NCBI RefSeq assembly: GCF_009649815.1
Contig: NZ_WJIC01000005.1
Span: 1 to 64,000, forward strand
DNA length: 64,000 bases
From: Nocardia sp. SYP-A9097
GTDB taxonomy: Bacteria; Actinomycetota; Actinomycetes; Mycobacteriales; Mycobacteriaceae
Reading direction: 5' to 3'
In this document: one piece after another, positions 25,874 through 33,816 of the stretch
How positions within the stretch are numbered: the stretch's first letter is position 1
Layout of the letters: each line of letters opens with the position of its first letter
Translations under genes and position numbers: made by a program
Notes under the pieces: generated by a model
What the model saw: the letters and a program-made list of their open reading frames with translations, nothing else
Databases searched by the model: none
Told to the model about the DNA's origin: nothing

Positions 25874-27300
25874 GGGGTGGTCCGGGATCGGCCCGATCGG
25901 CGCAGCCGGTCCCAGACCGCCGGGCGATACTCGGCGGTATCGACGAACAGCGCGCCCAGCACCTGCGCGCCCACCTGGTTGATCGCACGCACCGCCTCGT
26001 CCACCTCCCGCACGCGGCTGTGGCCGCGCTCGATAATGAGCACGGTCTGATCCGCGATATCGGCGACGATCTGCGACTCCGGGGCGCTGCTGATCGGCGG
26101 CACCGCGATAATCACCAAATCGGCCTTCTCCCCGGCGGTTCGGAGCAACTCGCGCACCCGATCACGATCGAAGAGCGGGTACGGGTCCGCGGTGGCCTCA
26201 CCGGCGGAGATCTCAGCGAACCCGCCCGAACCCGACTGCCGCACCAGATCATGCACATTGCCGACCAGGCCGCGCAGATACTCCGCGACACCCCGCTGAC
26301 GCGGCCCGTAATCGGCGGTCCGCAGATCGGCATTGACGAAGACCGTGCGCGAGCCCTGCGCCGCGCGCTGCTCGGCAATCGCGCGGGCAATATGATCGGC
26401 GCCCCGGCCCGACGAAACCGGCACCACCGCAATGGAAGTGGGGGAGTGCGTGGCCGCGCGCGCGACCAGATTCGACACATGCCGCACCGCCACCTCCCGG
26501 CGGGCATCGCGCGCGGGGGAACCTCCCGGCGGAATCACATCGAACGGCCGGATACCGGTCTTCTCCACCACGTCGTAGTCGTTGTACAGCCGCCGGGTAC
26601 TCGCACCCGCCATGAGCGCCACCACACAGCCCAGAATGACGCCGCCCACCATGCCGGTCGCCAGCTTGCGGGTCTTGCCCGGACCGATGGCCATCGCGCC
26701 CGCACCCGATTGCAGAATGGTCAGCCGATTGGCCTCATTGGAGTTGAGTTGATCGATCTGCTGCTGCAATTGGATCTGCGCGGTGTACGCGCTGGGATCA
26801 CTCGCGGTGAGCCGATCACCCCAGACGCGCAGCATGGCCGCGGTCATATCGGCGGCGGTGGCGCTGCGGCTGGCATCGAGGCGGCCGTTGATGTCGTCGA
26901 TGTACAGCTGCGCGATCTGCGGTGCGGCCGTGGTCGCCGCAGAAGGTGTGGCCGCGATGACCTGAATGTAGAAAAGCGGGCTGGCCGTGACGAATTCGGC
27001 GGAGAAGCCGTCGATATCGGACGGGAAGCCCTGCTTCTGCCGCAGGCCGGCCTGATAGGTCGGGTCATTGAGGTAGTAGGTGTAGCCCTGCGCCAGAATC
27101 GCGTCCTGTGTGGGCGGGCGGGTCGAGGCCGCCGAGACCAGCACCCGGCTGGTGTAGGTGGTGGCATGCCCGTGCGCGGTCAGATACGCGCCGAAGGTGG
27201 CGACCAGGGCGATGGCAGTCACCAGCCAGCGGCGCTGCCAGATGCGGTCACGCAGTATCACAAGGGTATTGGGCGTGCGCGAAGTCGGCTCGTCGGTCAT
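25870..27300 (-). CDS. Wzz-like chain-length protein with degenerate kinase domain (copy 2)
   Basis: 476 residues. Membrane segments at about 25-45 and 215-235 flank a Wzz-type outer region; the cytoplasmic tail again has the BY-kinase shape. Walker A position: VVPVSSGRGADHIARAIA, no GK[ST]. Walker A' position: VFVNADLRTADYG. Walker B position: LVIIAVPPISS, no Asp. The losses match those in copy 1 at 19589, so they predate or accompanied the duplication. It overlaps neighbours on both sides by 4 bp (ATGA). Likely role: chain-length control and docking of the polymerase encoded next to it. Confidence 0.8.
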   Translation of the reverse strand: MTDEPTSRTPNTLVILRDRIWQRRWLVTAIALVATFGAYLTAHGHATTYTSRVLVSAASTRPPTQDAILAQGYTYYLNDPTYQAGLRQKQGFPSDIDGFSAEFVTASPLFYIQVIAATPSAATTAAPQIAQLYIDDINGRLDASRSATAADMTAAMLRVWGDRLTASDPSAYTAQIQLQQQIDQLNSNEANRLTILQSGAGAMAIGPGKTRKLATGMVGGVILGCVVALMAGASTRRLYNDYDVVEKTGIRPFDVIPPGGSPARDARREVAVRHVSNLVARAATHSPTSIAVVPVSSGRGADHIARAIAEQRAAQGSRTVFVNADLRTADYGPRQRGVAEYLRGLVGNVHDLVRQSGSGGFAEISAGEATADPYPLFDRDRVRELLRTAGEKADLVIIAVPPISSAPESQIVADIADQTVLIIERGHSRVREVDEAVRAINQVGAQVLGALFVDTAEYRPAVWDRLRRSGRSRTTP

Positions 27301-27878
27301 TTGTGATCCACCTCCACCACAATCCGGGTCGGATCGGTCAGCGCGGTCACCCGGAAGGCACGCTGCGGGGTCTCGAGGCCGATGAAAGCCTGAGTCACCC
27401 CGCGCAGCGAGCTGGCATAGCGGACCTCGCCGATGGTGCCCGCCTCGGGATCGGAGAGGAGCTGCGGGCCGGCATAGGCCGGCACACCGGATTCGAAGGG
27501 ATTGGCGGCCTCACGAATGAGGACCTCGATAATCGACTGCCCGGTCACCGGGAACACCGCCTGCGTACTGGTATTGGAGATCGCCTGCTTCACGTAGTGC
27601 ACCGCCCAGCCCGGCACCGCGGTACCGGTGAACTGGAAGGTCACCCGATCGGCCTTATCGCTCGCCGCGAGGGAGATGTTAGTGAGACCGATGCCCACCG
27701 CACCCGGATCGGGCGTGCGGGTCTTGGGCACGAACTCGTCGATCGGTGCGGCCGAGGTGGTGGTGACCGGCGGGTGTCCGGGCGGCGCGGAAGTCCCGCC
27801 GCAGGCCGCCATCAGTAACGTAACCGTAACCAGCACTGCCGCTTTCGCCATTCGCACGGCGACTGCCCCTCTCGTCAT
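27297..27878 (-). CDS. AMIN-like domain lipoprotein
   Basis: 193 residues. N-terminal lipoprotein signal with the lipobox LMAAC followed by GG, then a Ser/Thr/Pro linker and a single beta-rich domain that resembles actinobacterial AMIN-like lipoproteins (VTFQFTGTAVPGWAVHYV, then IEVLIREA, ending RIVVEVDHK). AMIN-type domains bind cell-wall polymers. ATG 27878 overlaps the upstream stop as ATGA; an internal ATG at 27851 is possible. It lies between a PaaK/CapK-like ligase and the Wzz-like gene, all ATGA-linked, so it probably has an envelope role in the same export system. Confidence 0.7.
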   Translation of the reverse strand: MTRGAVAVRMAKAAVLVTVTLLMAACGGTSAPPGHPPVTTTSAAPIDEFVPKTRTPDPGAVGIGLTNISLAASDKADRVTFQFTGTAVPGWAVHYVKQAISNTSTQAVFPVTGQSIIEVLIREAANPFESGVPAYAGPQLLSDPEAGTIGEVRYASSLRGVTQAFIGLETPQRAFRVTALTDPTRIVVEVDHK

Positions 27879-29203
27879 GGCCGTAGGCGCTCGGCGTGCT
27901 CGACGATCGCGGTCTTGAGTTTGCCGCTGCGCGGGCGGGGCAGCCGGTCGAAGACCCGCAACCCCACCTCCTGACCCGCGCCGAACTGCTGCGCCACATT
28001 GCGCCGCGCGTGCGCGATGGTCCGCGATTCGCTGAATCCGGTGCCGGGGACAACTCTCAGTTCGAAGAAACCCGGCCGCAACTGGGCGATCTGCGCCTCC
28101 CGCAATCCGGTCAGATCGTCGACCACACTGGACGGCAGCGGGAGCGGCCTGCCATCGACGGCGGTGAAGGTGTCCTCCACCCGGCCGTCGACCACGCCCA
28201 GCAGCGGGAAGGCCCGCCCGCACGGGCACGGTCCGGGCGCGGCGGGGCGCACCTCGTCACCGGTGCGATACCGGAAGAGTGGAAAACCGTTGTTCTGCAA
28301 CGAGGTTCCGACAATCTCCCACCGCGAGTTCGATCCGGCCACCGACAGCAGCTCGACAATGCCATAGTGCGGGAAGACGTGATAGCCGCCCGCCTCACAG
28401 GTGCCCGCCATGGCCACCCGCTCGGTCTGCCCGTAGTGATCGACGATCGGCGCGGCGAACACCTCCTGCATGAGGGTGCGCTGCCCCGGGGCCATCAACT
28501 CCGAGGAGGTGATGATGGCGCGCACCGGAATGGTGTGGTTCCGATCCCGCAGCAGTGCCGCCAGCAACGCGATGCTGGACGGCCAGCCCTCGATGGCATC
28601 GGGCCGGAAGCGGCGAATGTTATTGGCTATCACATCGATTCGATCCGGCGTCAGATGATAGCTGGAAACCAGCAGCTGCCGCGCCCACGGAAGCACGAGC
28701 GTCGGTCCGTGCGTCCCGTCGCTGGCGAATCCGCTACCGCGCAGCACCACCCGGCGGGAATTCGCGGGCAACCCGAACCAGCTCCACTGCCGCTCCATGA
28801 CCGCCAACTCGAAGACCGAGGAGTTGACGGTTCGATAGCACTCGATCGGCACACCGGAGGTGCCACTGGAGCGCACCGACCACATGAGCCGCCGCGGCAT
28901 CGTCCGGAAATCGTCGGCCCGCTCGGCGAGCTCCAGCCGCGAAATGAGCGGCAGCGCAGGCAGGTCGGCCAGCGTCCGAATCGTCGCGGGGTCTATCCCA
29001 CTATCGCGAAAGTACTCCCGATAGAACGGCGACCGCGCCGCCGCGACCCGCACCAGCCCCCGCAACCGGCGCTCCTGAAACTCCGCTATGCGCCCGGCAT
29101 CGGCCCGCTCCAGCTTGGCGAGCGTCCGGTTGATCGACCCACGACGCGGATGAGCGCGCCGGAGCCGATACTTCATGCCCAAGCCCACGCCTGAAAAATT
29201 CAT
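27875..29203 (-). CDS. PaaK/CapK-like adenylate-forming ligase family protein
   Basis: 442 residues, similar to the phenylacetate-CoA ligase-like proteins (CapK type) that occur in capsule loci. Visible blocks: VRSSGTSGVPIECYRT (P-loop-like SSGTSG), LRGSGFASDG, ITSSELMAPGQR, DHYGQTER, FRYRTGDEV, PCPCGR with a Cys pair, and SGKLKTAIVEH at the end. These enzymes activate a carboxylate by adenylation. ATG 29203 is the chosen start (ATG 29176 is an alternative); sequence further upstream does not look coding. First gene of a four-gene minus operon ending at 24359. The substrate is unknown; activating a carboxylic acid for polymer decoration is one inference. Confidence 0.78.
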   Translation of the reverse strand: MNFSGVGLGMKYRLRRAHPRRGSINRTLAKLERADAGRIAEFQERRLRGLVRVAAARSPFYREYFRDSGIDPATIRTLADLPALPLISRLELAERADDFRTMPRRLMWSVRSSGTSGVPIECYRTVNSSVFELAVMERQWSWFGLPANSRRVVLRGSGFASDGTHGPTLVLPWARQLLVSSYHLTPDRIDVIANNIRRFRPDAIEGWPSSIALLAALLRDRNHTIPVRAIITSSELMAPGQRTLMQEVFAAPIVDHYGQTERVAMAGTCEAGGYHVFPHYGIVELLSVAGSNSRWEIVGTSLQNNGFPLFRYRTGDEVRPAAPGPCPCGRAFPLLGVVDGRVEDTFTAVDGRPLPLPSSVVDDLTGLREAQIAQLRPGFFELRVVPGTGFSESRTIAHARRNVAQQFGAGQEVGLRVFDRLPRPRSGKLKTAIVEHAERLRP

Positions 29204-29319
29204 GTACTCAGCAACCCCCCAGCCGGGGCCCCGCGAAGGTACCGGCCTCGACTTCCTCACCCCCGACCGCGACGTACACGGGCATCGTCGCGCATTCCAC
29301 GGGAAGATGATAACTCGAC

Positions 29320-29345
29320 CCAATCACGGAATACATTGGTATAAA
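29320..29345 (+). promoter_or_regulatory. AT-rich divergent promoter region with CCAAT/ATTGG inverted repeat
   Basis: CCAAT at 29320-29324 and ATTGG at 29335-29339 form an inverted repeat with a 10-bp spacer, followed at once by TATAAA at 29340-29345, a good -10 match for the dehydrogenase start at 29384. The repeat would sit between -35 and -10, a common operator place. It lies in the 180-bp gap between two divergent operons, in one of the most AT-rich spots of the locus. Confidence 0.35.
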
Positions 29346-29383
29346 GCTAAATAGCGGTAGCGACGATCCCTGATGGGGTACAG

Positions 29384-30760
29384 ATGGACGAGCACGACCG
29401 GCTGACAGCAAACGGACAGGATCGGCGCATGGGGCGGGCGCTGGGGGTGAGTGTTTTCGGGCTCGGCTACGTGGGCTGCGTGTCCGCGGCCTGCCTGGCG
29501 GCTCGGGGTAACTCGGTCATCGGGGTGGATGTGAATCCGCAGAAGACCGAGTTCATTCGGCAGGGTCGCACCCCGGTGGTGGAGGAGCGCATCGGGGAGG
29601 TGATAGCCGAGGTGGTGGCCTCGGGCAGGCTCACCGTCACCGAGAAGGTCGCCGAAGCCGTTGCGGCCAGCGATATTTCGATCGTCTGCGTGGGCACGCC
29701 GTCCGCGCCGGGCGGGGGGCTCTCCACCGAGTATCTGGAGCGGGTGAGCCAGGAGATCGGGGCGGCGCTCGCGGTCAAGGGCTCCTGGCACGTGGTGGCG
29801 TATCGCAGCACCATGGTGCCGGGCACCTGCGCCGGGAAGCTCATACCGATTCTCGAGCAGGCGTCCGGGAAGCGGGCCGGGGTGGACTTCGGCGTCTGCG
29901 TGAATCCGGAATTCCTGCGCGAGGGCAGTAGCGTCCGGGATTTCGAGAATCCGCCCAAAACGGTTGTCGGCGAGACAGATCCGCGCACCGGCGCGGAGAT
30001 GATGAGCCTCTACGACGAGCTGCCGGGGCCACGCTTCCAGGTGCCCATCCCCGTCGCCGAGATGACGAAGTACGTCGACAATAGTTTTCACGCGCTGAAG
30101 GTGACCTTCGGTAATGAAATCGGTGCGCTCTGTGCCGAACTCGGCCTGGACTCGCACGCGGTCATGGATATCTTCCTGGCCGACACCAAACTCAATATCA
30201 GCCCCGCCTATCTGCGGCCCGGCTTCGCCTTCGGCGGCTCGTGTTTGCCCAAGGATGTGCGGGCGCTCACCCACACCGCCCGCCAGCACGATCTGGAGCT
30301 GCCGGTACTGCAGAATGTGCTGGCCTCCAACGAATCCCAGCTGCGTCGCGTGGTCGAGATGGTGATCGGACTGGGCCGGCGCCGAGTCGGCATCTTCGGG
30401 CTGTCGTTCAAATCCGGCACCGACGATCTGCGCGAAAGCCCCATGGTGGAGTTCGCCGAACGCCTCATCGGCAAGGGCTATGACGTACGCATCTACGACG
30501 CCAATGTGGCGCTGTCCCGGCTCATGGGCGCGAACCGCGCCTTCATCGAGGAGCGGCTGCCGCACATCGGCGAACTGCTGACCGACGATATTGCAACGGT
30601 TCTCGCGCACGGGGAGATATTCATCGCGGGCAGCGCCGAACCCGAGGTGGTCTCCGCCATCGACGGGCTCGGCCCGGAGCACACCGTCATCGATCTGGTG
30701 CGGTTGCCCGGGGCCGCGACGCGGCGGCAGCGGCCGGGATATCTGGGCATCGGATGGTAG
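29384..30760 (+). CDS. GDP-mannose / UDP-glucose 6-dehydrogenase (AlgD-like)
   Basis: 458 residues. It oxidises C6 of a nucleotide sugar in two NAD-dependent steps to the uronic acid. Rossmann motif FGLGYVG near residue 27, active-site block GFAFGGSCLPKDVRAL with the catalytic Cys, and GLSFKSGTDDLRESPMVE in the C-terminal domain. The wording follows AlgD (GDP-mannose dehydrogenase) more closely than Ugd, for example KLNISPAYLRPGFAF and GKGYDVRIYDANVALSRLMGAN. ATG 29384 is the longest sensible start; an ATG at 29429 is possible. It would supply ManA or GlcA, making the polymer acidic, in line with lyase and heparinase-like genes nearby. Substrate remains open. Confidence 0.85.
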   Translation: MDEHDRLTANGQDRRMGRALGVSVFGLGYVGCVSAACLAARGNSVIGVDVNPQKTEFIRQGRTPVVEERIGEVIAEVVASGRLTVTEKVAEAVAASDISIVCVGTPSAPGGGLSTEYLERVSQEIGAALAVKGSWHVVAYRSTMVPGTCAGKLIPILEQASGKRAGVDFGVCVNPEFLREGSSVRDFENPPKTVVGETDPRTGAEMMSLYDELPGPRFQVPIPVAEMTKYVDNSFHALKVTFGNEIGALCAELGLDSHAVMDIFLADTKLNISPAYLRPGFAFGGSCLPKDVRALTHTARQHDLELPVLQNVLASNESQLRRVVEMVIGLGRRRVGIFGLSFKSGTDDLRESPMVEFAERLIGKGYDVRIYDANVALSRLMGANRAFIEERLPHIGELLTDDIATVLAHGEIFIAGSAEPEVVSAIDGLGPEHTVIDLVRLPGAATRRQRPGYLGIGW

Positions 30761-30776
30761 TGACAAAGGGGTACTG

Positions 30777-31790
30777 ATGGCGGCGTCCGAACCGGCGTTC
30801 AGCTTTCTGACAACGGCGTACAAAACCGAGGACTATCTACGGGACACCATCGATTCGGTACTGGCACAGACACTTCCGGACTGGGAGCTGATCGTCGTCG
30901 ACAATGGCATGTCGGACGAGATCGCGGCGATCGTCGACAGCTATGCGCAGGACCGGCGAATTCGCCTGGTACGGCAGGAGAACAAGGGCTACGACGGGGG
31001 TGTGATGGCCGCCGCTGAAGTGGCGACCGGCCGGTTCTTCGTGGTGCTCGACAGCGACGATCAGGTCATGCCCACCTTCTGCGAAGCCATCGGGCAAGCT
31101 CTGGACGCCGACCCGCATATCGACGCGATCGGTTGCGACGCATTCCGTTTCGACGACTCCGGTGCGGACCTGCCCACCGGTTACTACCGGTCGACCAATG
31201 TGAAGCAGAAGCCGGATCCGGCCGAACCGCTGACCCTGACCGACCTGCTCGGCGGCCTCGTCCCGTACTACACCGCCGCCATCCGGCGCACGGTCTGGGA
31301 GGCTGTCGGCGGCTACGATCGCGGCGGCCAGGAACTACACGAATCGGTCGCCATCTGGATTCGCATGGTCGGCTCCTATGACATTCGCATACTGCCGCAA
31401 CGACTGGCGCGCTTCCGGCTGCGCAGCGACTCCATGACCCGCGATCCTGCCAAGGCCGAGGCCTTCATGGCCGAACTGGAACGCTCTTTCGCCTGGGCCG
31501 CGCCCACCGACCCCGAAGCCAAAGCGGCTCTGGACAAGACCCTGCGCACCTTCCGCTACTGGGTATGGCTCTGGCGCGCGCAACAGGCCCTGCTCGCGGG
31601 CGATGATCCGGCCGCGCGCAGGGCGGCGCGGGACGCGTTCGGACAGCGCCGCACGGTGCGGGCCGCGGCGATCATTGTGTCGGTCAATACGTTTCCCGGT
31701 TTACTGCGGCGGATTCATCCGCTCAAGCAGCAGGTGTCCGAGCGGGTGGCGCACGTGGCGGGCCGGATTGTCACCACCGTCAAACGGTGA
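30777..31790 (+). CDS. Glycosyltransferase family 2
   Basis: 337 residues, GT-A fold: FSFLTTAYKTEDYLRDTIDS at the N-terminus, VVDNGMSDE, and VVLDSDDQ as the DxD metal site near residue 92. The acceptor half is followed by about 100 residues rich in Arg and Ala near the C-terminus. ATG 30777 has AAAGGGG upstream, 16 bp after the dehydrogenase stop; a longer frame reaching into that gene is a shadow. Its stop overlaps the flippase start as GTGA. It may transfer the uronic acid made by the upstream enzyme (inference from operon order). Confidence 0.83.
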   Translation: MAASEPAFSFLTTAYKTEDYLRDTIDSVLAQTLPDWELIVVDNGMSDEIAAIVDSYAQDRRIRLVRQENKGYDGGVMAAAEVATGRFFVVLDSDDQVMPTFCEAIGQALDADPHIDAIGCDAFRFDDSGADLPTGYYRSTNVKQKPDPAEPLTLTDLLGGLVPYYTAAIRRTVWEAVGGYDRGGQELHESVAIWIRMVGSYDIRILPQRLARFRLRSDSMTRDPAKAEAFMAELERSFAWAAPTDPEAKAALDKTLRTFRYWVWLWRAQQALLAGDDPAARRAARDAFGQRRTVRAAAIIVSVNTFPGLLRRIHPLKQQVSERVAHVAGRIVTTVKR

Positions 31791-33253
31791 CGGACGAGCG
31801 CGGCGGGTTACTCGCGATACTCAAACGCGGAGCCGCGCTCTCCGCGGCGGGTGTGGCGGCGGTGCAGGTCATCGCGCTGGCGCAGACGCTGGTACTCGCA
31901 CATCTGTTGTCGCCCGGCGAAGTCGGCGTCTTCACGGCCGGCACCGTGCTCACCACCTTCGTGGTGGTCTTCTCGCACAGCTCACTGAGCCATGCGCTGA
32001 TTCAGCGGCACGATCGGATCGCGGACGCCGCCGAGACGGTATTCTGGGCGACGCTGGTCTCGGGTGCGCTGCTGGCCGGCGTACTGCTGGCGACCGCGCC
32101 GGTGCTGTCGGCGATATTCGACGACTCGCAGGTCGGTCTCGTCGCCGCGGTGTCCTCGGGCACGGTACTGCTCACCTCGCTCATGGCGGTGCCGGATGCC
32201 CTGATGCAGCGGGAGTTCCAGTTCAAGCGGCGCGTAATCGTCGATCCCGCGAATGCCGCGACGTTCGCGATCGTATCCATCGCGGGAGCGGCGGCGGGCT
32301 GGGGTGTCTGGGCGCTGGTGGCGGGATACTATGCCGCGCTGACGGTTTCGGTGATCGCCGCGTGGTGGCTGTCGGGCTGGCGGCCCGGCCGCGGGCATTT
32401 CCGCTTCGGATTATGGCGGGAGTTGGCGGTTTTCGCGCTGCCGCTGCTCATCGAGAGCGTGCTGGAGCGTGCCATCGAGGCCGGTGAGGTGGTGTTGGTC
32501 GGCCATCGGCTCGAGACCTCCGCGCTCGGCAACTATCGCAATGGGCGGCGGCTGGCCTTCCTGCCGGTCATGGCGATCATCCAAATCTGTTCATACGTAC
32601 TGTTTCCGGCGTTCGCCCGGATCGCGGGGGAGCGGGAGCGTTTCAAGCGCGGTTTCCTCACCGCGCTGGGCTGGATGTGGCTGGCGGTGGTCCCGGCGTC
32701 GGCGCTGCTCGCGGCCATCGGGGAGCCGGCGGTGGTACTGCTGCTGGGAGGTCAGTGGCGCGGAGCCGGTGTCCTGGTTCAGACCATGTGCGGGGTGGGT
32801 GTCGGTTATGCGCTCATGTCGGTCTCCGCCGAGGCGCTCAAGGGCGCGGGACGGCCGCAGTTGATCAATTGGATGAGTGGTGTGGGCGCACTCACCGCTA
32901 TTCCGCTCATAGTGTTGCTGCTGCCGCATGGTTTGCCCGGTGTCGGTGTGGCACTGTCGATTTCGGCGGCGCTCACCGGACTTGCGGGTCTTGTTCTGTC
33001 GCGTAGCGTGGTTGGGGTGTCCCGTGGCGAACTCGCGCGCTGCCTCGTGCCGGTACTGCTGGCCGGAGTGGGTGCCGCCGTGGCTGTCGGAGTCTTCGAG
33101 CATCGCGTGGTGCATGCGAGCGCGCACGGGGTCGCGGCCGGACTGGGACTGATCGTGCTGGAGGCCCTCGCCTTCGCGGGACTGTTCATCGTTGTGCTGC
33201 AAGTGATTTCACCCGCCACACTGCGGCCGATATGGCAGGCGCGCCGCCGGTGA
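31787..33253 (+). CDS. Polysaccharide flippase, Wzx/MOP type (copy 2)
   Basis: 488 residues, 12 or more hydrophobic segments. It keeps the same landmarks as the flippase at 17877: LAQTLVLAHLLSPGEVGVFTAGTVL, QREFQFKRRVIVDPANAA, NYRNGRRLAFLPVM, VSAEALKGAGRPQLINW. It lacks the long N-terminal hydrophilic stretch of copy 1. GTG 31787 overlaps the GT2 stop by 4 bp (GTGA). Two flippases with only one polymerase candidate is a puzzle of this locus: either two repeat units share one polymerase or one flippase handles a special intermediate. Confidence 0.84.
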   Translation: MTDERGGLLAILKRGAALSAAGVAAVQVIALAQTLVLAHLLSPGEVGVFTAGTVLTTFVVVFSHSSLSHALIQRHDRIADAAETVFWATLVSGALLAGVLLATAPVLSAIFDDSQVGLVAAVSSGTVLLTSLMAVPDALMQREFQFKRRVIVDPANAATFAIVSIAGAAAGWGVWALVAGYYAALTVSVIAAWWLSGWRPGRGHFRFGLWRELAVFALPLLIESVLERAIEAGEVVLVGHRLETSALGNYRNGRRLAFLPVMAIIQICSYVLFPAFARIAGERERFKRGFLTALGWMWLAVVPASALLAAIGEPAVVLLLGGQWRGAGVLVQTMCGVGVGYALMSVSAEALKGAGRPQLINWMSGVGALTAIPLIVLLLPHGLPGVGVALSISAALTGLAGLVLSRSVVGVSRGELARCLVPVLLAGVGAAVAVGVFEHRVVHASAHGVAAGLGLIVLEALAFAGLFIVVLQVISPATLRPIWQARRR

Positions 33254-33816
33254 CGGGTTCGGTGCGGCGCGGGCACCGCCGGATCTACGTGGCCGGGTTC
33301 GTGATCGCCCTGATCGCGGGCATCATCGCCGCCGGATTTCCGGTGTATGTGCGACCGCAGGTGGATCCGCTCCGGCATGCGGACGCGATCCTGGTCCTCG
33401 GCGGTGAGGGCGTGGACCGGTACGCCTACGGATTGGAGCTGGCGCGGCAGGGATACGCCTCGACCGTGCTGTTCTCGAATCCCTATGGCGAGGACACCGA
33501 TATCGACGAGGTGCGGGAGCCATGTCGTACGCCGCAGCAGGGGTTCACCCTCGAATGCTTCGCCCCGAATCCGCCGACCACCGTCGGTGAGGGGCGGCAG
33601 TTGCGCGCCTTGGCGAGCCAACGCGGTTGGCGGACAGTCATTGTCATTACGATGCGGCCGCATCTGTCACGGGCCAGGTACATCCTGGAGCAGTGCTTCG
33701 AAGGTCAGCTCATCATGGAGCCCGGCCCGGTGGATATCGCGCCCTGGTACTGGGCGTGGTCGTACGTGTATCAAAGCGCGGGATACGTCCGGGCCTTCAT
33801 TGATTCGGGGTGCTGA
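33232..33816 (+). CDS. YdcF/SanA (DUF218) family membrane protein
   Basis: 194 residues. One membrane segment at about 20-38 anchors a DUF218 domain (HADAILVLGGEGVDRYAYGLELARQGYA, TTVGEGRQLRALA, VIVITMRPHLSRARYILEQ). Members include SanA, ElyC and YdcF, envelope proteins with roles in polysaccharide carrier lipid or barrier function; the biochemical reaction is not settled. Start ATG 33232 overlaps the flippase by 22 bp; GTG 33250 would give the GTGA overlap favoured elsewhere in this locus. The 3' end overlaps the convergent heparinase-like gene by 20 bp. Confidence 0.8.
   Translation: MAGAPPVTGSVRRGHRRIYVAGFVIALIAGIIAAGFPVYVRPQVDPLRHADAILVLGGEGVDRYAYGLELARQGYASTVLFSNPYGEDTDIDEVREPCRTPQQGFTLECFAPNPPTTVGEGRQLRALASQRGWRTVIVITMRPHLSRARYILEQCFEGQLIMEPGPVDIAPWYWAWSYVYQSAGYVRAFIDSGC

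Noticed and set aside
26020..27306. A 428-codon frame opposite the second Wzz-like gene
   Set aside because: Composition rich in Arg, Gly and His, no family features; an antisense shadow caused by G/C third-position bias. The same holds for long frames opposite 27875-29203, 29384-30760, 13908-15062, 45317-47524 and 50462-52384.
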